A stretch of 8,715 bases of DNA from Phycisphaeraceae bacterium (GCA_009827205.1 WUAK01000105.1:1-8715), one strand, 5' to 3'; numbered from the stretch's first letter, positions 1 to 6,238 are shown. The notes: a model not told the origin generated them from the sequence alone. Made by a program: numbers and translations.

Positions 1-445
1 TCCCTGCGGTGAAGATCTTCGCTATGTAGGGATGATCGAGTCTTGCTAGGATCGCGACCTCACCCCGGAATCTCTCGAGCTGTCTGTCACTGGTCAGCCC
101 AGCGCGGAAAATTTTGATCGCGACCTCTCGGCTCGGGTTGTTCTGTGTCGCGAGATAGACATCGCTCGTACCGCCCCTTGCGATCAATCGCTGGACGTTG
201 AAGCCATCGAACTGGGTATCCAGCGAGACATCTGGCAGTGGCGCTGCGCCTACGAGGATGTCGAGATCTCCAGTGAGCACATCATCGGTATCATCGCTCG
301 CGATAAGAGTCATTACGCTTATGAGCAGCGACTGATCGCCCTCGCAGAGAGCCTCGACAAACGAGGCGCGTTCTTGGCGTGGCTTCTCGAGCGCCGATGC
401 CGCGATGTCCTTGATCCGATCCCAGTTCGCGTGCTCGTTCGACAT
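1..445 (-). CDS. Ser/Thr protein kinase, N-terminal part (truncated by window edge)
   Basis: This reading frame starts at ATG 445 and runs open off the left edge, giving 148 residues. Residues 1-80 form a helical leader of the kind seen before the kinase domain in planctomycete and acidobacterial kinases. The kinase N-lobe follows: a glycine-rich loop at about 88-97 (ARGGTSDVY), the ATP-binding lysine K111 in VAIKIF, a candidate alpha-C glutamate E129, and LDHPYIAKIF at 136-145. The catalytic HRD and DFG motifs would lie outside the window, so activity cannot be judged. The loop is degenerate: two usual glycine positions are A89 and S94. The gene begins 8 bp after the sigma factor stop, with a weak GTGAGG 13 nt before the ATG, so the two are probably co-transcribed. 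Inference: the kinase acts in the same signalling route as the sigma factor. The Hanks-type kinase call is firm; the substrate is unknown. Confidence 0.9.
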   Translation of the reverse strand, partial: MSNEHANWDRIKDIAASALEKPRQERASFVEALCEGDQSLLISVMTLIASDDTDDVLTGDLDILVGAAPLPDVSLDTQFDGFNVQRLIARGGTSDVYLATQNNPSREVAIKIFRAGLTSDRQLERFRGEVAILARLDHPYIAKIFTAG

Positions 446-453
446 AGAGCCGA

Positions 454-1029
454 CTATACCTCACTGAGTTTGGCGCGAAGCCAGACCCTAGCCACAGACC
501 ATTCTCGCTTGACGGTGCGGGGGGAAATCTCCATAAGTTCGGCGGTCTGCTCAACGCTCTGGCCCGCGAAGTACCTGAGCATCACGATCTCATGCATGCG
601 CAGGTCCCGGCTCCGCAGCTGCTCGAGCGCTACCTCCAATCGGAGCGCCGAGTCGAGATTGTCATCCGCCCCGATCTCGTTTTCATTGAGCTCGATATGC
701 ATCTCACGACCGCCGCGTTTCTGCGTGTTCCTGTGACGGGCGTGATCGATCAGGACCCGTCGCATCGACTCGGCGGCGGCGCAGTAGAACTGCCTCGGTC
801 CCGACCATTTGATCTCGGCGCTCTGGGCGAGCTTCAGATAGACCTCGTGGACCAGTGCCGTCGCCTGAAGCGTGTGGTTCTTGCGTTCCGAGGTCATCTT
901 CACCTCGGCGATCGTTCTCAGACGGTCATACACCGCGGTGAGCAATTCAGGCGGGCAACTCCCAGGTGCGCCTTGGGAGGCCTTGCCCTGTGGCGCAGCT
1001 GCATCGGGTTGAACCGCATCATCACTCAA
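454..1029 (-). CDS. ECF-family RNA polymerase sigma factor (planctomycete/acidobacterial type)
   Basis: The product is 191 residues and should direct RNA polymerase to a specific promoter set. Residues ~30-105 are sigma region 2, including HTLQATALVHEVYLKL at 52-67, the hallmark of the ECF subgroup common in planctomycetes, and RRVLIDHARHR at 90-100. Residues ~130-188 are region 4, with a helix-turn-helix near 158-176 (VEQTAELMEISPRTVKREW). The first ~28 residues are low-complexity and not part of the fold. The start is TTG at 1029: no in-frame ATG or GTG lies between it and the upstream in-frame stop, and AGGGA sits 8 nt before it. A later start is possible. No anti-sigma factor gene is visible; a Ser/Thr kinase gene follows after 8 bp. 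The gene diverges from the large exported repeat protein at 1203. Family assignment is secure; target genes are unknown. Confidence 0.95.
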   Translation of the reverse strand: MSDDAVQPDAAAPQGKASQGAPGSCPPELLTAVYDRLRTIAEVKMTSERKNHTLQATALVHEVYLKLAQSAEIKWSGPRQFYCAAAESMRRVLIDHARHRNTQKRGGREMHIELNENEIGADDNLDSALRLEVALEQLRSRDLRMHEIVMLRYFAGQSVEQTAELMEISPRTVKREWSVARVWLRAKLSEV

Positions 1030-1138
1030 TTCCAGATTCCCTGGCCCCGATCGGCCCTCGATCTCGCTTCATCTTCTTGAGGAGCCCTCACCGAACCCCA
1101 ACGCGATGGGCTTGGTTAGGGGGTTTTCCGGAATGCAC

Positions 1139-1168
1139 AGATTAGCACAGGTACACCGCGGATCCAAA
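1139..1168 (-). promoter_or_regulatory. Possible promoter for the ECF sigma/kinase operon
   Basis: On the minus strand an extended -10-like element TGCTAATCT (1147 to 1139) lies 18 bp after a poor -35-like TTTGGA (1168 to 1163). The -10 is reasonable and the -35 is weak. It lies within the ~170 bp gap separating the sigma gene from the divergent repeat-protein gene. I saw no ECF-type GAAAC/CGTC pair here, so there is no sequence sign of autoregulation by the sigma factor. Confidence 0.22.
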
Positions 1169-1202
1169 GCACTGCCGCGATGCAGGTAAGGAGTTTCTTG
1201 AG

Positions 1203-4200
1203 ATGTTGACACAGAAGAAGTTATCGACCGCGGCGAGCCTCCTAGCCGCACTCGCAGCGAGCAATGCCAGCGCACAGGTGGCAAGCTGGGTAAGCCCTGT
1301 AAACGGAGGTTGGAACACAGGTGCAAACTGGGATGGCGGATTCGTGCCTCTCTTTCCTAACCACGACGCTGTGCTCGGTCTGAGCGACCCGTACACCGTT
1401 ACGGTGGACACCAGCCCCAATATCGGAATTCTCAGCATCACCAATCCGTCAGCGATTTTGTCCGTATCCCCGGCTCGTACGCTCGGGCTGAACGGTCCGA
1501 CGGCAACGAATGACGGCGTCATTCAGATCAACCCACTCGGGTCTAGCGCGGACGCTTTTCTCGCTATTAACGCGAATACCTCTCTCGGCGGCACGGGCGA
1601 GATCTGGATGCGTACATCCAGCGACAACTCGCAAATCACAGGCGCCGGTCTGCTGACCCAGGGAGCTAACCACACCATTCGTGGTGTTGGCCGTGTCGTG
1701 GCCCAAGTCACAAACAACGGCGAGATCAGGGCCGATATCGGAGTCTCTGTATCTGGTAGTGATCTCGACCTGATGGCGAACATCACCAACAATGGCACAC
1801 TCTCAGCCGCGACCACCTCGGCACTCGACTTCGTTGGCATCGCGATCGATCAGACCGGCGGCGGCGAGATCTTCTCAGCCAACGGCGGCCTTGTGAACGT
1901 AACCTCACAAGACGCCACGATCACCGGTGGCACGATTGATCGAGCAGGAACAGGTGAGTTCAATGTCCTCGGCGGCGGTATCGCATCGCTCATCGGAGTC
2001 ACCAACAACGGCTTCATCGATATCAATCCATCGGGCAGGATCGACGTTTCTGGCACCGGGCTGACCAATAACGGCACAGTTGCTATGAACCAGCTTGGGT
2101 CTAGCGCGGACGCGATTCTGTTCTACGCAGCCAGCGGCGACCTCGACGGAACCGGCGAACTCCAGATGCGGACGTCATTCGGAAATAGTCAAATGAATAC
2201 TGATATCGGAGTGACAATCGATCACGCCGCGACCCATACCATCCGGGGCGTTGGAGAGGTCAACGCCGCGATGGTCAACAACGGCACGATTAGCGCCGAT
2301 GTCGGTGTTTCTATCTCTGGCAATACTCTAGAACTGCAGACCGAGAACAAGACCAACAACGGCGACATGACTGCAGAAGCCGGCAGCTTTCTCCAGATTG
2401 ACTCCATTAGCATCGATCAGCTCGGCGGCGGCGATCTCGTATCAAACGGTGGCAACATCAACCTCAACACGGTCACAGTCGAAGGCGGAACCTACTCCGC
2501 ACCAGGCGGCGGGCTGTTGCGGTCCGACAGTGGTACCCAGACGCTCAGTGGGGTCACGCTCAATGGTCCTGTGATTGTCGATCCGGCAACCAATATCAAC
2601 GTCGACAGCGACGGGCTTGTGAACAACAGTGTCATGCAGCTCAACCCCGTCGGTTCCTCGGCCAACAGCGTCCTGAATTTTACCGAATCAACGACTCTCG
2701 GTGGCACGGGCGAAGTACAGATGCGCACGTCGAGCGACAACAGCCAGCTCAACACCGAGGTTGATCAGACACTAACGCTGGCATCGACCCAGCTCGTCAG
2801 AGGGGTTGGTGAAGTCAACGCTGCGATCATCAACAACGGTGAGATCCGTGCCGACATTAGTGCATCGATCTCTGGCAGTGATATGGACCTGCAAAGCAAC
2901 GACAAGGTCAACAACAACCTTATGGTCGTGGCAACAGGCAGCTTCATGGACGTGATCGGTATCATGATCGATCAGTCGGGCGGAGGCATGCTCGTTGCTG
3001 ACGATGGTGAAATCCGCCTATCAAACGCCATCATCGAGGGTGGCGAATACCTCGCAATCGATGACGGGTTTCTTCGCTCTGATATCGGAACACAGTTTCT
3101 CAGCGGGCTCACAGTGAACGGTCCGATCCTCGTCGATCCGGCTACCACTATCCAGGTTGACGCTGACGGCATGACCAACAACGGCACAATGCAGATGAAC
3201 GCTGTAGGCTCATCTGCAGACTCAATACTCGTGTTTACTGACACAACCGTACTTGACGGATCTGGCGAGATTCAGATGCGAACAAGCTTTAATAATACAC
3301 AGATCAACACCGATCCGACCTTCACGGTCACACACGGCGCGAACCATCTGATCCGTGGTGTGGGTGAAATCAACGCTGCGATGACCAACAATGGCACAAT
3401 TCGCGCCGATATTGCTGCCTCTATCTCTGGCAACACCCTCGAGCTGCAAACCAACGATAAAGCCAACACCGGTGTAATCTCAGTCGAAACCGGGACCATT
3501 CTTGAACTTACTGGAATAACGCTTACGCAGACCGGTGCTGGCGAGCTGCAAGCCAACGATGGCCAGATCCGTTTCAACGGAAGCGGCACGCTCAGCGGCG
3601 GGCGCATCGAGGCTACAGGAACCGGCGACTACAACGTAAACGGTGACTTCACGTTCAACGAAGTGACCAGCAATGCTCCGGGTCAGGTTGATCCTGCGGA
3701 TACTCTTACCATCTCTGGCGTCGGATTCGTAAACAACGAGTTCCTCCGCGTGAACCCTGCCCAATCATCGGCTGATGCAATCATCGCATTCCCGAGCGAC
3801 GGGTTCTTGAACACCGGAACCGGCGCTGGCGTTGTGGAATTGTTTGCAACAGGCTTGGACAGCCAAATCGACGGCCCCGGTGTCGTCACCAACGGTCCGA
3901 GCCATACCATCGCGGGTGTCGGTACCATCGATACTGAGTTTATCAACGGCGGCATCATCGCTCCTGGACGCGACGGGTTTGCGAACATTGGCACGCTCAA
4001 CGCATCGGGTGATGTCACCTTTGCCAGCTTCGGATCCATGACAATCGAGGTCGGCAACGCAAATCAGTCGGACCGCTTTGCAATCTCGGGCACGGCGAAT
4101 CTCGGCGGCACTCTCGATGTCGTGACCATCCCCGCGTTCCAGGTCGGTAACCAGATCGACTACACGATCCTCACCGCCGGCAATGTCGTAGGCACCTTCG

Positions 4201-4448
4201 ACACCGAGAACCTGATCGTTGATGGGCAGCTCATCACCCGCATTCTCTACGAGCCAACGCAGGTCCGTCTTGTGACCAGGTGCATCGCCGACACGAACCT
4301 CGACGGCTCGGTCACACCGACCGACTTCACCGCCTGGGTTAACGCGTTCAACAACAATGACGCGGTCGCAGATCAGAACCTCGACGGTCTCATTACTCCG
4401 ACCGACTTCACGGCCTGGATCGCCAACTTCAACATTCCTTGCCCGTAA
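1203..4448 (+). CDS. Large exported repeat protein with dockerin-like C-terminal tail
   Basis: The product is 1081 residues. Start ATG 1203 is supported by AAGGAG 9 nt upstream. Residues 1-24 are a signal peptide ending NASA|Q. Residues ~28-100 (WVSPVNGGWNTGANWDGG, then VTVDTSPNIG) resemble the opening of planctomycete beta-helix exported proteins. From 113 to ~920 there are 4.4 tandem ~185-residue units rich in NNG, GTGE and IRGVGE turns, consistent with a repetitive beta-solenoid. Residues ~921-1024 look like an autotransporter passenger end, with GTLNASGDVTF, SDRFAISGTANLGGTLDV and DYTILTAGNVVGTFD. No outer-membrane beta-barrel follows. Instead, 1027-1080 is a dockerin-like pair of calcium loops bracketed by cysteines. 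The protein is probably at the cell surface or released, as an adhesin-like or structural component. No catalytic motif is visible and the ligand is unknown. It is transcribed away from the ECF sigma gene. Confidence 0.93.
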   Translation: MLTQKKLSTAASLLAALAASNASAQVASWVSPVNGGWNTGANWDGGFVPLFPNHDAVLGLSDPYTVTVDTSPNIGILSITNPSAILSVSPARTLGLNGPTATNDGVIQINPLGSSADAFLAINANTSLGGTGEIWMRTSSDNSQITGAGLLTQGANHTIRGVGRVVAQVTNNGEIRADIGVSVSGSDLDLMANITNNGTLSAATTSALDFVGIAIDQTGGGEIFSANGGLVNVTSQDATITGGTIDRAGTGEFNVLGGGIASLIGVTNNGFIDINPSGRIDVSGTGLTNNGTVAMNQLGSSADAILFYAASGDLDGTGELQMRTSFGNSQMNTDIGVTIDHAATHTIRGVGEVNAAMVNNGTISADVGVSISGNTLELQTENKTNNGDMTAEAGSFLQIDSISIDQLGGGDLVSNGGNINLNTVTVEGGTYSAPGGGLLRSDSGTQTLSGVTLNGPVIVDPATNINVDSDGLVNNSVMQLNPVGSSANSVLNFTESTTLGGTGEVQMRTSSDNSQLNTEVDQTLTLASTQLVRGVGEVNAAIINNGEIRADISASISGSDMDLQSNDKVNNNLMVVATGSFMDVIGIMIDQSGGGMLVADDGEIRLSNAIIEGGEYLAIDDGFLRSDIGTQFLSGLTVNGPILVDPATTIQVDADGMTNNGTMQMNAVGSSADSILVFTDTTVLDGSGEIQMRTSFNNTQINTDPTFTVTHGANHLIRGVGEINAAMTNNGTIRADIAASISGNTLELQTNDKANTGVISVETGTILELTGITLTQTGAGELQANDGQIRFNGSGTLSGGRIEATGTGDYNVNGDFTFNEVTSNAPGQVDPADTLTISGVGFVNNEFLRVNPAQSSADAIIAFPSDGFLNTGTGAGVVELFATGLDSQIDGPGVVTNGPSHTIAGVGTIDTEFINGGIIAPGRDGFANIGTLNASGDVTFASFGSMTIEVGNANQSDRFAISGTANLGGTLDVVTIPAFQVGNQIDYTILTAGNVVGTFDTENLIVDGQLITRILYEPTQVRLVTRCIADTNLDGSVTPTDFTAWVNAFNNNDAVADQNLDGLITPTDFTAWIANFNIPCP
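1539..3962 (+). repeat. Tandem ~555-558 bp coding repeats, 4.4 copies
   Basis: Units begin at the (G)SSAD/N motif at residues 113, 299, 484, 669 and 854, that is at about nt 1539, 2097, 2652, 3207 and 3762. The period is 185-186 residues and the last copy is partial. Each full unit has, in order, GxGE(I/L/V)xMRTS, an (I/V)RGVGxV/INAA-like stretch followed by NNGxIxAD, (V/I)SGxxL/MxL, and a conserved NN/NP ending. Units 2, 3 and 4 are closest to one another. A few DNA stretches are nearly unchanged: 17 bases are identical at 1539 and 2097. Most codons differ between copies, so the duplication is old or the units are selected at the protein level. Confidence 0.9.
4281..4442 (+). other. GC-type dockerin-like domain within the repeat protein
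   Basis: Residues 1027-1080 contain two near-identical calcium-loop segments, DTNLDGSVTPTDFTAW at 1030-1045 and DQNLDGLITPTDFTAW at 1057-1072. Each has the D-x-N-x-D-G-x-I/V pattern of dockerin EF-hand loops followed by a short helix. The pair is bracketed by C1027 and C1080, which could form a disulfide. This layout ends many Phycisphaerae exported proteins. By family knowledge it is regarded as a sorting or attachment tail and not evidence for a cellulosome. Confidence 0.85.
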
Positions 4449-4467
4449 ACCACAACCGAAGTGCTAC

Positions 4468-4536
4468 AAGAAGGGATTGGTAGCCTTCTTTACCTGCATG
4501 CCCCCGGCCCGTCCTGTTGGACTGGTCGGGGGCATG
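4468..4536. terminator. Hairpins at the convergent junction, probable bidirectional terminator
   Basis: Between the stop of the plus-strand repeat protein (4448) and the stop of the minus-strand gene (4561) lie two hairpins. The first is a 7 bp stem, AAGAAGG (4468-4474) with CCTTCTT (4484-4490). The second is a perfect 10 bp stem, CATGCCCCCG (4497-4506) with CGGGGGCATG (4527-4536), containing an inner GTCC-TGTT-GGAC hairpin (4511-4522). No long T run follows on either strand, so this is not a textbook intrinsic terminator. Its position between convergent genes makes a termination or transcript-end role likely. Confidence 0.6.
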
Positions 4537-4560
4537 TCCTTGGGAGAGAGGAGAGTCGGC

Positions 4561-4707
4561 CTATTCAACCAGCGCCGCGCTGCGCCCGCCGGTCTGCTCG
4601 CCACCGTCATCGTCCCCGCCGCCTGCCGCAAACGCGTTCGAAGCGGTGAACATGGCGACGCTCAGACCAAGAAGCAGTGCGGCAATGTTCCGGCGAAGCG
4701 ATTTCAT
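4561..4707 (-). CDS. Possible nested small exported peptide (in-frame internal start)
   Basis: Inside the sigma-like gene, ATG 4707 in the same frame is preceded by AGGAG at 4722-4718 with 10 nt spacing, a better-placed site than most in this window. Translation from there gives 48 residues that look like a complete signal-peptide protein: basic start MKSLRRN, hydrophobic core of about 17 residues, cleavage-like AFA|A after residue 27, and a 21-residue acidic glycine-rich mature part. It lies exactly after the last helix expected of the sigma-like domain. It may be made as an independent product, or the full-length protein may simply have a C-terminal membrane anchor. A signal-like segment at the very end of a regulator is odd, which favours an independent product or a fusion. 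Confidence 0.42.
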   Translation of the reverse strand: MKSLRRNIAALLLGLSVAMFTASNAFAAGGGDDDGGEQTGGRSAALVE

Positions 4708-5316
4708 GATGTCCCGGCTCCTGTGCAAACTTCGTGAACGCATCTTCTCGACTGTGTTGACTTTCATTTCACCCTCCGCGATCGATTCGCGCAGCTTCAC
4801 ATCTTCTTCCCGGTTCGCGTCGAGCGCATCTGCAACACGTTCGCGGTCCCTGGCGTCCTTCCAACTCGCGGCGAGCTTCCCGCGGAGATCGGCGTTCAGT
4901 TTCGTTCTAAGCGACTCGATCGCTGCTCTGGTGTTCTCGGATTTCTCGATTGCGGGCGTGCTGGATCTGCTCGTCGCAAGATCGCGGATCCGCTCCATAT
5001 CGCAGGCCCGTTCCTTCTCTGCAATGCGAGTGCCCTTCCGGACAAGCGCCAGATACGCCCATCTCGCCAGCATCGCTGACGCGTTTGAGATTCGCTGGGC
5101 GCTCTCCTCGGCGGATATCTGATCTGTAATGAGCTCGTTGGGACGCTCTTCGATCATCTTCCAAACTCGGCAAGACGCCCATGACACCATGTCGTGAAGA
5201 TCGACCGAGGTGCAACGCATCCGTGCAAGGTGCCTCCGGCACGCCTCCTCGATCCTGGAACGGCACTCTCGGTCGTATCGCTCCCAGAACTCGCTCTCAA
5301 AGTCCTTGCGTTCCAT
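4561..5316 (-). CDS. Sigma-factor-like protein with C-terminal hydrophobic tail
   Basis: The product is 251 residues from ATG 5316, which has GGAGG 7 nt upstream and overlaps the TGA of the preceding gene. A GTG at 5319 is possible but is only 4 nt from the SD. In ATG numbering, residues ~36-105 resemble sigma region 2: DLHDMVSWASCRVWKM, then LARWAYLALVRKGTR followed by a basic stretch, as in regions 2.3-2.4. Residues ~150-200 resemble a divergent region 4 with helix-turn-helix EGEMKVNTVEKMRSRSL. The final 48 residues are unusual: basic SLRR, a hydrophobic run (NIAALLLGLSVAMFTASNAF), then an acidic glycine-rich end. Either this is a membrane-tethered sigma-like regulator, or the tail is a separate nested gene (see 4561-4707). 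Sigma relatedness is inferred from pattern only; the family is unassigned. It forms an operon with the TPR-like gene. Confidence 0.75.
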   Translation of the reverse strand: MERKDFESEFWERYDRECRSRIEEACRRHLARMRCTSVDLHDMVSWASCRVWKMIEERPNELITDQISAEESAQRISNASAMLARWAYLALVRKGTRIAEKERACDMERIRDLATSRSSTPAIEKSENTRAAIESLRTKLNADLRGKLAASWKDARDRERVADALDANREEDVKLRESIAEGEMKVNTVEKMRSRSLHRSRDIMKSLRRNIAALLLGLSVAMFTASNAFAAGGGDDDGGEQTGGRSAALVE

Positions 5317-5987
5317 CACTCGGCCTCCTGCCCGTTCGAGGACGTGTCAGGGGCGGACGCAAGCTTCCGGTAGAGCGCATCAAGCGAAGGAAGGTGGGGA
5401 GCCATATCGAGAAGACTGTCGTCGTGCCGCAGATACGCGTGCAGGTCGGTCCCAGGCTCGAGCAGATCGTCGAGACCCCCGAGTGCGGCGAAGACGTTAT
5501 CCGCTTCTTCGAGTCGGTCTGAATCGAAAAACGCACGTGCGCCAGTCATCATCACCGGGACACTCGTCGGTGCAGCATCCCAGGCCTTCAGGAACCACTC
5601 GATCGCTTCATCTGGACGATCGAGGCGCACCAGGCGGTCGGCTATGTTGCCGAAGCTGACTTCCTTTCGTCGGTCGGTGTCTGCGTACTTCGCCGCAATC
5701 ATCTCAACATCGACTGCTTCTTCGATTCTGCCTCGCGCCGAAAGCGTGAGGGCGCGCTGATTGGGCCTCGCCCATGCGGGATTCGGGTGGCCGTCTCCGT
5801 CGGTCTCGTCGTACTTACGGATGAGTGCATTGAGTTCGGCACTGATTTCTTCGAGCGCCGTAAAGTCGCCCCGTGTACGCGAAGCGTGTGCGAGGTTGCA
5901 CCAATCCATGATGGCTGCCTCGATCGGGCTGAGTCGACGCGGGTCATCGGTGGTCACGATCGTGCTCTTGGATCTGTCGTCGTTCAT
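5316..5987 (-). CDS. TPR-like protein, first gene of the sigma-like operon
   Basis: The product is 223 residues, soluble, acidic at both ends, with no signal peptide. Start ATG 5987 is supported by AAAGGA with 6 nt spacing. Helix-turn-helix pairs of tetratricopeptide type cover about 77-170: an ALTLSARGRIEEAV segment at 79-92, GNIADRLVRLDRPDEAIEWF at 113-132 (the clearest TPR), and GARAFFDSDRLEEADNVF at 149-166. The region at 20-60 may add another degenerate helical pair. TPR domains normally mediate protein-protein contact. The stop overlaps the start of the sigma-like gene (TGATG), implying translational coupling and similar output of the two proteins. Inference: it binds or regulates the sigma-like product. 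No specific family was recognised. Confidence 0.82.
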   Translation of the reverse strand: MNDDRSKSTIVTTDDPRRLSPIEAAIMDWCNLAHASRTRGDFTALEEISAELNALIRKYDETDGDGHPNPAWARPNQRALTLSARGRIEEAVDVEMIAAKYADTDRRKEVSFGNIADRLVRLDRPDEAIEWFLKAWDAAPTSVPVMMTGARAFFDSDRLEEADNVFAALGGLDDLLEPGTDLHAYLRHDDSLLDMAPHLPSLDALYRKLASAPDTSSNGQEAE

Positions 5988-6010
5988 GTTGATTCCTTTC
6001 CGTAAGAGCC

Positions 6011-6027
6011 GCGGCCTTGTGGGCCGC
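6011..6027. promoter_or_regulatory. GC-rich hairpin in the leader of the TPR/sigma-like operon
   Basis: GCGGCC (6011-6016) and GGCCGC (6022-6027) form a 6 bp all-GC stem with a 5 nt loop. It lies roughly 15 nt upstream of the Shine-Dalgarno of the TPR-like gene on the minus strand. It could affect translation or mRNA stability in the leader, but no T run suggests termination. Confidence 0.35.
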
Positions 6028-6067
6028 CAGGGAGTTCCGCCAAGTGGCTTGCTCCTCTGACAGCTAA

Positions 6068-6093
6068 GACGGAAACCAAGGCAAAAAGTTTCC
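6068..6093 (-). promoter_or_regulatory. ECF-type promoter candidate for the TPR/sigma-like operon
   Basis: On the minus strand GGAAAC (6093 to 6088) is followed after 16 bp by CGTC (6071 to 6068) and then TTA. This fits the general ECF sigma promoter pattern of a GAAAC-type -35 and a CGTC-type -10 at 16-17 bp spacing. Transcription would start near 6060 and give a ~70 nt leader. Because the second gene of the operon is sigma-like, autoregulation is possible but unproven. Confidence 0.5.
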
Positions 6094-6094
6094 G
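6070..6094. promoter_or_regulatory. Inverted repeat CGGAAAC-N11-GTTTCCG overlapping the promoter
   Basis: The arms CGGAAAC (6070-6076) and GTTTCCG (6088-6094) are perfect 7 bp complements around an A-rich 11 bp spacer, in the 251 bp gap between divergent genes. The symmetry gives a GGAAAC on both strands. On the plus strand the matching -10 position reads CGCT, a poorer match than the CGTC on the minus strand. It is either an operator for a dimeric regulator or a pair of overlapping divergent promoter -35 elements. The rest of the gap shows no other clear signal. Confidence 0.4.
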
Positions 6095-6238
6095 CTTACT
6101 AACAAAATCAATAGAAATCGCTCTTTGCAGTCAGCAAACGGGGGGTCTTTACGGAGCCACAACCAGTGAGACGCACAGGAATCCAATCAAATTACGAACA
6201 TGTGCGTCGCGTGGTGCTCAGCACCGAAAGGGATCGAA

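Noticed and set aside
374..1080. Plus-strand open frames at 374-736 and 592-1080
   Set aside because: They are antisense to the kinase and sigma genes, whose protein motifs are unmistakable, and their translations show no domain or suitable ribosome site.
1539..3962. Periodic repeats considered as a CRISPR array or satellite DNA
   Set aside because: The period is ~555 bp, the reading frame stays open throughout and conservation is at the protein level. These are coding repeats.
1449..4057. Many minus-strand open frames of 60-125 codons opposite the repeat protein
   Set aside because: They recur with the ~555 bp repeat and have biased, meaningless composition. They are shadows of the repetitive coding sequence.
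4281..4442. Dockerin-like tail considered as evidence for a cellulosome
   Set aside because: No cohesin, scaffoldin or glycoside hydrolase is present, and Cys-bracketed dockerin-like tails are widespread on unrelated Phycisphaerae exported proteins.
4357..5122. Plus-strand open frames at 4357-4737 and 4517-5122
   Set aside because: They overlap the convergent junction hairpin and lie antisense to the sigma-like gene, and their serine/arginine-rich translations are typical of antisense frames.
6200..6238. Upstream ATG 6200 as the start of the Cys-rich protein
   Set aside because: It lacks a ribosome site and would add 13 residues before the signal peptide, whereas ATG 6239 has AAAGGGA at a suitable distance.
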